Below are positions 1 to 6,286 of a stretch of 9,172 bases of DNA, piece by piece; the first letter of the stretch is position 1, and each line of letters opens with the position of its first letter. The notes below the pieces were generated by a model. It was not told where the DNA came from and did no database searches. It worked only from the letters and a program-made list of their open reading frames with translations. Position numbers and translations under genes: made by a program. The stretch is taken from assembly GCA_947462175.1 (NCBI GenBank), contig CANHOE010000089.1:1-9172 (forward strand). The letters run 5' to 3'. This DNA comes from Burkholderiales bacterium. GTDB lineage: Bacteria > Pseudomonadota > Gammaproteobacteria > Burkholderiales > Burkholderiaceae_C.

Positions 1-1157
1 ATCTCGCCGTTGGCAAAAAAGCCGACCAGTGGCACGTCGCCGAGCGCATGCCGCACGATGGCGAGCTCAGCCGATGGCGATCCGAAGTGCGGGCCTCCCC
101 GTCCGGCGCAACTGACATACACCGCGCCGGCGATCTGTCGAGCCAGGTGCGGCGCAGCGCCCGCGTCCCCTCGCTGCAAGGCCAGCGCAGTTTCAAACGG
201 CAGGGTCTCGGGCTCAAGTTCTTCACGGATCTCGGTGCAGATGCGAACCAGGTCGCGCCGCGCGGCGTCGGTGTTGCGCTGGCAGAAGGCGAGCTGCATG
301 CCGCGTTCGACCACATCGGCCACGGCGACCGCATGCCGACCCGGATCGATGCCCACCAGATGGCGCACCCGGGTCTCGGTGCCGAAGTTGCCGCCGCGCG
401 CCTGGGCACCGTCCGGGTCGCTCAGGCCGACGAGCGTGCCGCGCAGACGCGGCAGGGCCTCTCGGGGATCTTGTGGATCGACCTTGAGGTCGCGCAGCAG
501 GCAGCCCAGCGCGGGCTCGTCGTCCAGCGAGACAACGAGGTTGCGCTCCACCGCGGTAACGCGGCGAACCACGCCGATCGGCTGGCAACCCTGGGTGACG
601 CGCGAGATCAGGGGCACCTGTGCGTCGAACGCAACCCCCGACAGGCCGCCGTGGTAAACGCCCTCGGCGATGTGCGTCGCTGGCCCACGCGCAGAGGCCA
701 TGCCGCCGAAGAGGTAGCCCGTGGCGGTCTGATCGGCCAGCTCGGCGACCAGTTCGGCGGCATCGTGCGCCGACGCATCTGCATGCACCAGGGCTGTGGC
801 AGCGGCGAAGCCGGGCTGCCCGGACAAGGGCTGCAATCCGGAAAAGACGCGAAAGTTTGCAGGAGCGATATCGCCCAGCATCAGCGACAGAGCGGGCTCG
901 TCAAAGTACTCGACACCATTGCCCGCGATGCCGACGCCGACAGAGCCGACCCAGGCCACCCCGGGCCACTGGCTGCGCAGCGCGGCCAGCAGGGCCTCGG
1001 CGGCGGCGCCGTAATGATCGCTGAAGTAGACCCAACCCAGGGTCGGGGTGTCGATGTGATCGGGCAGAGCACGTTGCGCCTCCAGCTGCGCGGTGGCCAG
1101 CGAAAGCGCGAAACGCCAGTCAGGGTGCGTGGCGTGAGCGTGAAGGAACAGTTTCAT
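1..1157 (-). CDS. FIST domain sensory protein (partial, C-terminus beyond window)
   Basis: Open minus-strand frame of 385 codons from the ATG at 1157 to the left edge, with no stop. It begins MKLFLHAHATHPDW. Family landmarks are a Gly-rich FIST_N core (WVGSVGVGIAGNGVEYF, about residues 66-82), the linker motif TQGCQPIG (Cys191), YVSCAGRGG (Cys350), and the typical end motif FFANGE, cut at the edge. Judging by the usual family ending, only about 10-25 residues are missing. FIST_N plus FIST_C proteins are proposed intracellular ligand sensors, possibly for amino acids. This one has no fused output domain and no signal peptide, so it is probably a free-standing cytosolic sensor whose ligand is unknown. 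The start overlaps the stop of the upstream PhaM-like gene as ATGA and has no clear ribosome binding site, so translation is probably coupled to that gene. The family call is secure; the biological role is not. Confidence 0.9.
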   Translation of the reverse strand, partial: MKLFLHAHATHPDWRFALSLATAQLEAQRALPDHIDTPTLGWVYFSDHYGAAAEALLAALRSQWPGVAWVGSVGVGIAGNGVEYFDEPALSLMLGDIAPANFRVFSGLQPLSGQPGFAAATALVHADASAHDAAELVAELADQTATGYLFGGMASARGPATHIAEGVYHGGLSGVAFDAQVPLISRVTQGCQPIGVVRRVTAVERNLVVSLDDEPALGCLLRDLKVDPQDPREALPRLRGTLVGLSDPDGAQARGGNFGTETRVRHLVGIDPGRHAVAVADVVERGMQLAFCQRNTDAARRDLVRICTEIREELEPETLPFETALALQRGDAGAAPHLARQIAGAVYVSCAGRGGPHFGSPSAELAIVRHALGDVPLVGFFANGE

Positions 1158-1816
1158 CGTGATGGCCGACCAGAAGGCTTTCGAGGGGTGGCTGCGGAGC
1201 GCGGACGTGCGCTGCGGCGCGGCGCTTTCTTGGCGGGGGGCTGACTCGGCGACGGCGTGTCGGCGGACGACTTCGTCGCTTTTGCCGCCGGCACTGTCGC
1301 CGCAGAGGCGACCAGCGCTGCGGCTTCGGCCGCGCTGTCCTTCAGCGCGGAAGCAGCCAGTTCGCTGAACTGCTTGGTCAGGGCGCCCCACCATTGCATC
1401 GGGTCGACGGCGGGCTTCGCATTGGCCTGTGGCGCGCCGGTGGCGCGTTCCTCGGGCGCTTCGCGCTGGGGCGGCTTCGCAGGTTCGGATGCGGTGCGCT
1501 CAGCTGCTGTGGTCGGCATGCGGATCGTCAAAGCGTCGCGCAGGTCGCCCATCTGGACATTCATGGTCTGCAGCGTTGTCAGGGTCATCTTCTGGACCTC
1601 GAGCGCCTGGATCGTCGCACCCAGCATCCGAGCGTTCTGTTCGAGCCAGAACTGGACCGTCCGCAATTCCTGGATGCGCTTGTCCAGCTCCTCCGGGTTC
1701 AGCGTCGGTGCGACCCACTGACCCATGGCTGGCAACGCTCCGCCGGCGTTCTTGACCAGCCCCTGCAAGAACTCGAAGCCGGGGGCAAATGACGTGAAGG
1801 CAGAGGTGTCTGTCAT
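1154..1816 (-). CDS. phaM: PhaM-like polyhydroxybutyrate granule-associated protein
   Basis: 220 residues. Residues 13-92 form a mostly helical N-terminal region containing PTLNPEELDKRIQELRTVQFW, the type of core seen in PhaM proteins of Burkholderiales. A second conserved block, DPMQWWGALTKQF, lies at about 138-150. The tail (about 176-220) is Ala/Pro/Lys/Arg-rich and histone H1-like. In Ralstonia eutropha, PhaM activates the PHB synthase PhaC1 and ties granules to the nucleoid through a basic tail; the same role here is inferred. The start at 1816 is chosen because AGGAG (1822-1826 on this strand) sits 5 nt before the ATG. An in-frame ATG at 1894 would add 26 residues lacking family features. 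The gene lies 84 nt after the protease gene and overlaps the FIST start by 4 nt, suggesting a three-gene operon. No phaC, phaA, phaB or phaP is in view. A more general phasin-like protein is the alternative. Confidence 0.82.
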   Translation of the reverse strand: MTDTSAFTSFAPGFEFLQGLVKNAGGALPAMGQWVAPTLNPEELDKRIQELRTVQFWLEQNARMLGATIQALEVQKMTLTTLQTMNVQMGDLRDALTIRMPTTAAERTASEPAKPPQREAPEERATGAPQANAKPAVDPMQWWGALTKQFSELAASALKDSAAEAAALVASAATVPAAKATKSSADTPSPSQPPAKKAPRRSARPRSAATPRKPSGRPSR

Positions 1817-1821
1817 GGGGT

Positions 1822-1826
1822 CTCCT
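1822..1826 (-). promoter_or_regulatory. Ribosome binding site of the PhaM-like gene
   Basis: AGGAG on the minus strand, 5 nt before the ATG at 1816. It decides the start in favour of the 220-residue form over the in-frame upstream ATG at 1894. Confidence 0.75.
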
Positions 1827-1900
1827 GGACGCTCGACCCGAGGATTGTGCCCGTCGGGTACCGGCCAATGCTCAGCGGCGTGCGGCACGGCCACCAGATT

Positions 1901-2389
1901 TCACGGGCGCCGCAGCTCGATGCGCAGCACCCCGGCATCCTGCGTCCAGCGCAGCCGGCCGAGCACATCCATGCCGAGCAGCGGGCGCTCACCGAGAGCC
2001 GGTAACGCGATGATTTGCAAGCGTTCGGCGGCGACGCCGCCGTCCAATGCCACGTCAGCACGCACCACCTGGCCGGCCACCACGCCGCCAGCGGTTTTCG
2101 ATTGCACCGAGCCGAGCACATCGAGCTGCAGTTCGCGCGCCAGTGCCGCCGAGATCGCGGTCGAGGTGGCGCCGGTGTCGACCAGGAAATCGACCTGTCG
2201 CCCGTTGATGCGTCCAGGCCAGTGGTAATGGCCATCGGGGCCCCGTGCGATCTCGATCACGCCGCCGTCGCTGTGGAAGCGGGAGCTCTGCTGCTGATGC
2301 AGCCACCACTGAACGCCGAGAAAAACCACCAGGCCAAGCAACAGCCACAGCGTGACCACCTTGAAGGTGCGCGGCAACTCCTGGCTCAT
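1901..2389 (-). CDS. Membrane-anchored retropepsin-like aspartic protease (clan AA)
   Basis: 162 residues. One hydrophobic segment (about 12-29) near the N-terminus should act as an uncleaved anchor, leaving the rest probably in the periplasm. The catalytic motif is FLVDTGATSTAIS with Asp71 in Asp-Thr-Gly. The hydrophobic LLGMDVLGRL motif (about 137-146) is the second conserved block of this bacterial single-domain family (TIGR02281-like). Such proteins are single-lobed and must dimerise to form an active site, as retroviral proteases do. The length is normal and nothing is missing. Substrates of this family are mostly unknown. It is the first gene of the leftward group, 84 nt ahead of the PhaM-like gene, and faces away from the DUF3108 gene. 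The start codon lacks a good Shine-Dalgarno sequence. Confidence 0.9.
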   Translation of the reverse strand: MSQELPRTFKVVTLWLLLGLVVFLGVQWWLHQQQSSRFHSDGGVIEIARGPDGHYHWPGRINGRQVDFLVDTGATSTAISAALARELQLDVLGSVQSKTAGGVVAGQVVRADVALDGGVAAERLQIIALPALGERPLLGMDVLGRLRWTQDAGVLRIELRRP

Positions 2390-2551
2390 TGCCGTAGCGT
2401 CCGATAATCAAGCGACGCCTTGACGGCTGTTGAAGGGCAATCCAGTCCTTCGTGTAAACCATTCCAGCGGCTGGCGAGTTTCATGGGTATGGTGAGATAG
2501 ACCGGGACGGCGGGCAGGCTGCGCAAGCTGCAGCCAAACACTACGAGCGCG
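2390..2551. promoter_or_regulatory. Divergent intergenic region between the protease and DUF3108 genes
   Basis: This 162-base region separates two divergent genes and must hold promoters for both unless they are transcribed from further away. Leftward candidate: TCAACA (2428-2433 on the minus strand), 18 nt, then GATTAT (2404-2409), ending 14 nt before the protease ATG. Rightward candidate: TTGAAG (2430-2435), 17 nt, then TGTAAA (2453-2458), giving a leader of roughly 85 nt for the DUF3108 gene. Each hexamer matches the sigma-70 consensus at only about 4 of 6 positions, so both are tentative. I see no RNA gene or protein-coding frame here. Confidence 0.4.
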
Positions 2552-3700
2552 ATGCCTTATTTCTCCCATTCTCGACGCACCTGCGCACCCATGCACCCAG
2601 ACGCTTGCACCACGCTGCCGCGGGGTCGCCCGCCCGCCCGTGTGCTGTTGGCACTCACGCTGGTGGCGGCAACCGTACACGGTTGCGTGCTCGATGGTGT
2701 ACCGCTTGGCGGATTGCAGACACCCGCCTACGCCGCGCTACCGACCGCGACGGCCATCCAGGTGCGACAGATTGCAGCGGCCACGGCGGTGGAGCCAGCG
2801 CCGCCAAGCCCTGTCGACGCCACGATGGCCTCACCGCCCGCGCGGTCTGCGCCGAGAAAGGTGCTGCCACCTGTGCAGATCGCCAGCAAAACCCTCGCAC
2901 CGGCGCTTGGTACATCTGGTGCAGTTCCTGCCGAACCGATCGCCCCACCCTCTGACGGACCGGTCGAAACCACACCAGCACTGGCGACATCGGCCTCGGC
3001 TGCAGAGCACCCATCGCCTCAGCTTCGCCAGCCTGAGCGTCCAGTGCCGGTGTACAAGACCCGGATTCCACCGACCACGACCATCGAGTACGAAATTCGG
3101 CGAAGCGGGCTGTCGGGCACCGGAGAGCTGAGCTGGCGGCCGGCGAGCGGGCACTACGAAGCGCGCCTGGAAGCGAGCATCGCCGGCTTCACGTTGTTGA
3201 CGCAGGTCAGCCAAGGCGGCTTCGACGCCGCTGGATTGGCGCCGACGCGTTTCACCGACCAGCGAACGCGCAAGGCGGCGCGGGCGGCGAATTTCCAGCG
3301 CGAAGCCGGCAAGATCACCTTTTCTGGACCGCGCGACGAATATGCCTTGGCCGCAGGATCCCAAGACCGCCTGAGCTGGATGATCCAGTTGCCGGCCGTG
3401 CTTGCCGGCGAGCCCAAACTCGCTGCGACCGGCGGCGAGGTGGTGCTCTACATCGCTGGAGCGCGGGGCGACGTCGCCATCTGGAATCTGCGCTCCAGTG
3501 GCGCCGAAACCATCGACACACCCTCAGGTGCGCTGCAAACCATCAAGTTCACCCGTACGGCACGCACCGCCCGCGACACGCTCGCCGAAGTCTGGCTGGA
3601 CCCGAAGCGTTACTACCTTCCAGTGCGGGCACGACTGACACAGGGCGAGTCCGACAGCGCGCTGGATCTGCAGTTGCGGAATCTGCGGACGGGACCTTGA
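2552..3700 (+). CDS. DUF3108 domain protein with N-terminal anchor and Pro/Ala-rich spacer
   Basis: 382 residues. A hydrophobic segment at about 30-49 would act as a membrane anchor or signal sequence. Next comes a long Pro/Ala/Thr-rich low-complexity spacer (about 60-168). The C-terminal DUF3108 domain spans about 175-378 and is recognised from TIEYEIRRSGLSGTGELSW, the SQGGFDAAGLAPTRFTDQR stretch and the closing YYLPVRARL. The layout resembles TonB: inner-membrane anchor, extended spacer, periplasmic domain. DUF3108 has no assigned enzymatic activity, and a periplasmic envelope role is inferred. A Cys in the hydrophobic region (VHGC, residues 42-45) is a poor lipobox, so a lipoprotein is unlikely. 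The start is uncertain: ATG 2552 has only a weak GAG upstream, while ATG 2591 would remove 13 residues and put the anchor nearer the N-terminus, as is usual. The gene ends 77 nt before the DUF3567 gene. Confidence 0.85.
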   Translation: MPYFSHSRRTCAPMHPDACTTLPRGRPPARVLLALTLVAATVHGCVLDGVPLGGLQTPAYAALPTATAIQVRQIAAATAVEPAPPSPVDATMASPPARSAPRKVLPPVQIASKTLAPALGTSGAVPAEPIAPPSDGPVETTPALATSASAAEHPSPQLRQPERPVPVYKTRIPPTTTIEYEIRRSGLSGTGELSWRPASGHYEARLEASIAGFTLLTQVSQGGFDAAGLAPTRFTDQRTRKAARAANFQREAGKITFSGPRDEYALAAGSQDRLSWMIQLPAVLAGEPKLAATGGEVVLYIAGARGDVAIWNLRSSGAETIDTPSGALQTIKFTRTARTARDTLAEVWLDPKRYYLPVRARLTQGESDSALDLQLRNLRTGP

Positions 3701-3706
3701 GAGCAG

Positions 3707-3722
3707 ACCGCTTGAAAGCGGT
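3707..3722 (+). other. Small hairpin after the DUF3108 gene
   Basis: ACCGCT (3707-3712) and AGCGGT (3717-3722) form a perfect 6-bp stem with a TGAA tetraloop, 6 nt after the DUF3108 stop. No U-run follows, so it is not a standard intrinsic terminator. It could protect the 3' end of the upstream message or partly attenuate read-through. Confidence 0.35.
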
Positions 3723-3765
3723 TCAGCCGTACCCAAGTTACCAAGGTGCGCGGACTTCGCGCGTC

Positions 3766-3771
3766 GAGGAG
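3766..3771 (+). promoter_or_regulatory. Ribosome binding site of the DUF3567 gene
   Basis: GAGGAG with 6 nt to the ATG at 3778. It is the clearest Shine-Dalgarno sequence on the plus strand of this window and fixes the start, excluding an in-frame upstream start that would add 27 residues. Confidence 0.75.
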
Positions 3772-3777
3772 TCCCAG

Positions 3778-4062
3778 ATGCAGATGCTTTACAACTCTGA
3801 CAGTTTCGTCGTGGTGCAGTTCGAGGTACCAGCCGATGTCACGCTTCCCGAAACTGAGGTTGCGCTTGCACGCGGTGGATACGAAATCGTCGACAAGTTC
3901 GCGCGCAAGGAAATCTACATCGACGGCGCAATGGCGCAGATCTTCAAGGACGGTGTGGAGGCCCTGATCGTGGCCCGGCCCGCCGGGCCGACGCAAGAAG
4001 AAATGGACGACTACCTTGAGCGTTTTGCCTCGCTGATGCATCAGCCAGTGGTCATGCACTGA
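3778..4062 (+). CDS. DUF3567 family protein
   Basis: 94 residues starting MQMLYNSDSFVVVQFEV, the hallmark N-terminus of DUF3567, a small cytosolic family largely restricted to betaproteobacteria. Other conserved parts are GGYEIVDKFARKEIYIDG in the middle and LMHQPVVMH at the end. Length is normal for the family. There is no signal peptide, membrane segment or recognisable catalytic motif. The function of the family is unknown, and the neighbours (an envelope protein and a c-di-GMP protein) do not suggest one. The strong GAGGAG six bases before the ATG supports this start. The acidic PTQEEMDDYLERF region near the C-terminus looks helical. Confidence 0.9.
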   Translation: MQMLYNSDSFVVVQFEVPADVTLPETEVALARGGYEIVDKFARKEIYIDGAMAQIFKDGVEALIVARPAGPTQEEMDDYLERFASLMHQPVVMH

Positions 4063-4141
4063 AGCGCTGATCTGAGAAGGATTGCGCGACACGCCACCGC
4101 CACGATTCCGTTTTTTTACCGGGGCTGCCGATAATCAGCCG
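4063..4141 (+). promoter_or_regulatory. Promoter region with near-start -10 box for the EAL gene
   Basis: GATAAT at 4130-4135 matches the sigma-70 -10 box at 5 of 6 positions and ends only 6 nt before the ATG at 4142. Transcription starting about 6-7 nt after the box would begin at or next to the ATG, giving a leaderless message. No Shine-Dalgarno sequence is present, which agrees. I find no good -35 hexamer at 16-18 nt. The T-run at 4111-4117 has no stem in front of it, so it is not read as a terminator. Confidence 0.5.
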
Positions 4142-6241
4142 ATGAACGAATTCTTTGCACAGGCAACGCTCGGGCTGCAGTCAGCCTTGGCTTTCCTGGC
4201 GGTTTTCGTCACCTTCGACCTGTCGAAGCGGCTGCAGTCCAAACTCACTGCCGACACGGCGTCTTTCCTCATCGGGGCGTCTTTGGCCCTTTCAACCGGG
4301 CTGTGGTCCTTGGCCGTGCTGGCTGTGGACTCCCGGAACCTGCCGTTCGATCTGGGTTATCACCCGCTGCTGGCATTCGGGGTCTGGCTGGGTACCGCCG
4401 TCCTCTGTTCGCTTGGCTTGGCCGTGGGCTGCCGAAGCCGGTCTGCCGCGCTGAGCACCTGGTTGGGATCCGGGCTGCTCGCTGGCGGCATCGTGGCCTC
4501 CCAAGTGGTGTTCATCCATGCGCTCGGATTGCGTCCGGGCGTGATCTGGTCCACACAGACACTCGTCACAGCGATCGCCGTGGCAGCAGCGGGCTGCGCC
4601 GCAGCGCTGTGGCTCCATGCCGAAGTCAGAGCACGCATCAGACATGGTCATCTGGCATGGCAGGCAGTGTCGGCCCTGGTGCTCGCGACCTCCATCCTCG
4701 GCTCGCAGGCCGCAGTGATCAACGCGGCCGCGCTTGACGGACAGACCTCTGGCGCCTGGTCGGTTCGAGTGCCCTCCGCCAGCATGGCCATGCTGGCGAC
4801 CGTGGGATCCATCGGCTTGCTGGTCATGTTGTTGCTGTTGTCGCAGATCGAATTGCGCCTGAAGGCATCGCTGCATCGCGCCAAGGGCGAACTGGAAAAG
4901 CAGTCGCTTCGCGACCCGCTGACACTGCTGCCGAATCGATCGATGTTCGAGGGCATGCTGGCGCAGTGCGTCCAGAAGGCGGATGCCACAGGCGGGCGAT
5001 TGGCGCTGCTGCTGATCAATCTGGACGGCTTCAAGCCAGTCAACGAGTTGTTCGGTCATCGTGCGGGAGACCGGGTGCTGCGCGAGATCGCGGCCAGGCT
5101 GCGCAGCATGGCTCAGCCACACATGGTGGCGCGGCTCGGTAGCGATGAGTTTCTGATGTTGCTGCCCGACGACCCGAGTCAGGAAGACGCCTCCAGCGTG
5201 GCTGCTCGCGTGCTCGCGTCGACCTGCCTGCCCTGCCGCATCGACGGCCGCGAGGCCATCGTCACGAGCTCCATCGGCATTGCGAAGTACCCGAAGCATG
5301 GGGCCATGTCGACGCTGATCGCGCACGCCGACGCGGCCATGCGCGTGGCCAAGGCCAGCGGCGGCGCAACCTACTGCTTCTTCGAGGCGAGCATGGTCAG
5401 TGGGCTGCGCGAACAGACCGAGTTGCTGCGTGACCTGCGGCGTGCGCTGGAGAGGGGCGAGTTGGAGCTGTACTACCAGCCCAAGATCCATGCGCCGACG
5501 GGCGAGATCACCGGCGCGGAGGCGCTGATGCGTTGGCAGCATCCGAAGCTGGGCTTGGTCGGCCCGAGCATCTTCATTCCGATAGCCGAGCGCTACGGTC
5601 TGATCGGCGCGCTGGGCAACTGGCTGATCGACGAGGCATGCCGGCAGATCCGGGCCTGGCGAGACGGCGGGCTGCGCATGAGGGTGGCGATCAACCTTTC
5701 GGTGCATCAGCTGCGTCAGCTTGATCTGGTCGAGCGCATCGCTCGGGCGCTGAAAGAGCACGATGTCAATCCTGGCTTGCTGACCTGCGAGATCACCGAG
5801 TCGGTGGCCATGGAAGACGCCGACGGCACCATAGAGATCTTCAAGCGGCTGACGCAGCTGGGCGTCAGCGTCTCCATTGACGACTTCGGCACCGGCCACT
5901 CAAGCTTGGCCTATTTGCGCAAGCTGCCCACGAGCGAGCTGAAGATCGACCGCAGTTTCGTGCTCGACCTGGAAACCAGCGAAGACGCCCGCAAGGTCGC
6001 CTCGGCGATCGTCAACCTGGCCAAGGCGCTCGACTTGAAGGTGGTGGCCGAAGGTGTCGAGACCGAAGGCCAGAACAAGATCCTGCGCGAGTTCGGCTGC
6101 GACCAGCTGCAGGGCTTCCTCTTCGCCAAACCCATGTCAGCCAAAGCGCTGGCTCTGTGGGCCATGGACGATGTCGGCCCGCGCACGATGAATTTCCGCT
6201 CTTCGCTGTTCAAGGAAACCGGGCCCGCTGAACTGGTTTGA
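4142..6241 (+). CDS. Membrane c-di-GMP phosphodiesterase: degenerate MHYT-like sensor, degenerate GGDEF, intact EAL
   Basis: 699 residues. Seven hydrophobic segments (about 11-27, 40-62, 76-96, 107-129, 140-160, 172-196, 215-235) match the count of MHYT sensors, but no MHYT motif is present. The GGDEF domain (about 255-415) keeps RDPLTLLPNR and GHRAGD, but has Asn293 where PleD has metal ligand Asp327, GSDEF (333-337) instead of GGDEF, and no RxxD inhibitory site. The EAL domain (about 430-675) keeps Glu460 of EAL, Asn518, Glu550, Asp580-Asp581 of DDFGTG, Lys601, Glu637/Glu640 and Gln657. The likely reaction is hydrolysis of c-di-GMP to pGpG at the inner membrane, with the GGDEF domain perhaps binding GTP as a regulator. 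The start is ATG 4142; a TTG at 4082 would add 20 residues with no membrane character. The gene is probably transcribed alone. Confidence 0.93.
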   Translation: MNEFFAQATLGLQSALAFLAVFVTFDLSKRLQSKLTADTASFLIGASLALSTGLWSLAVLAVDSRNLPFDLGYHPLLAFGVWLGTAVLCSLGLAVGCRSRSAALSTWLGSGLLAGGIVASQVVFIHALGLRPGVIWSTQTLVTAIAVAAAGCAAALWLHAEVRARIRHGHLAWQAVSALVLATSILGSQAAVINAAALDGQTSGAWSVRVPSASMAMLATVGSIGLLVMLLLLSQIELRLKASLHRAKGELEKQSLRDPLTLLPNRSMFEGMLAQCVQKADATGGRLALLLINLDGFKPVNELFGHRAGDRVLREIAARLRSMAQPHMVARLGSDEFLMLLPDDPSQEDASSVAARVLASTCLPCRIDGREAIVTSSIGIAKYPKHGAMSTLIAHADAAMRVAKASGGATYCFFEASMVSGLREQTELLRDLRRALERGELELYYQPKIHAPTGEITGAEALMRWQHPKLGLVGPSIFIPIAERYGLIGALGNWLIDEACRQIRAWRDGGLRMRVAINLSVHQLRQLDLVERIARALKEHDVNPGLLTCEITESVAMEDADGTIEIFKRLTQLGVSVSIDDFGTGHSSLAYLRKLPTSELKIDRSFVLDLETSEDARKVASAIVNLAKALDLKVVAEGVETEGQNKILREFGCDQLQGFLFAKPMSAKALALWAMDDVGPRTMNFRSSLFKETGPAELV

Positions 6242-6286
6242 GCTGCTGCGCTCAGCTACTCCAAGCGTCGTTCTTAAAATCGGGCG
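6242..6286 (+). promoter_or_regulatory. Promoter region with near-start -10 box for the metH module
   Basis: TAAAAT at 6275-6280 matches the -10 consensus at 5 of 6 positions and ends 6 nt before the ATG at 6287. As for the preceding gene, there is no Shine-Dalgarno sequence, so a leaderless or near-leaderless message is likely. No clear -35 hexamer is seen. A short inverted repeat (AGCTG 6241-6245 with CAGCT 6253-6257) has no U-run and is too weak to call a terminator. Confidence 0.5.

Noticed and set aside
48..1244. Long plus-strand open frame of 398 codons opposite the FIST gene
   Set aside because: Its translation has no family features, while the opposite strand gives a clear FIST protein. 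High-GC codon bias leaves antisense frames open.
1817..1894. 26-residue N-terminal extension of the PhaM-like protein
   Set aside because: It would translate through the AGGAG ribosome binding site, and its composition does not match the family.
2674..2686. Lipoprotein signal (VHGC) in the DUF3108 protein
   Set aside because: His at -2 and Val at -3 make a poor lipobox, and Cys45 lies at the end of a segment that looks more like an uncleaved anchor.
4111..4117. T-run as an intrinsic terminator for the DUF3567 gene
   Set aside because: No stable stem lies directly in front of the seven T residues.
4082..4141. TTG start for the EAL protein at 4082
   Set aside because: The AGAAGG before it is too close to the TTG to serve as a ribosome binding site, and the 20 added residues overlap the probable -10 box. 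ATG 4142 begins directly before the first membrane segment.
4292..5899. Minus-strand open frame of 535 codons opposite the EAL gene
   Set aside because: The product is Gln/His/Arg-rich without recognisable domains, and the plus strand encodes recognisable GGDEF and EAL domains here. It is an antisense shadow.
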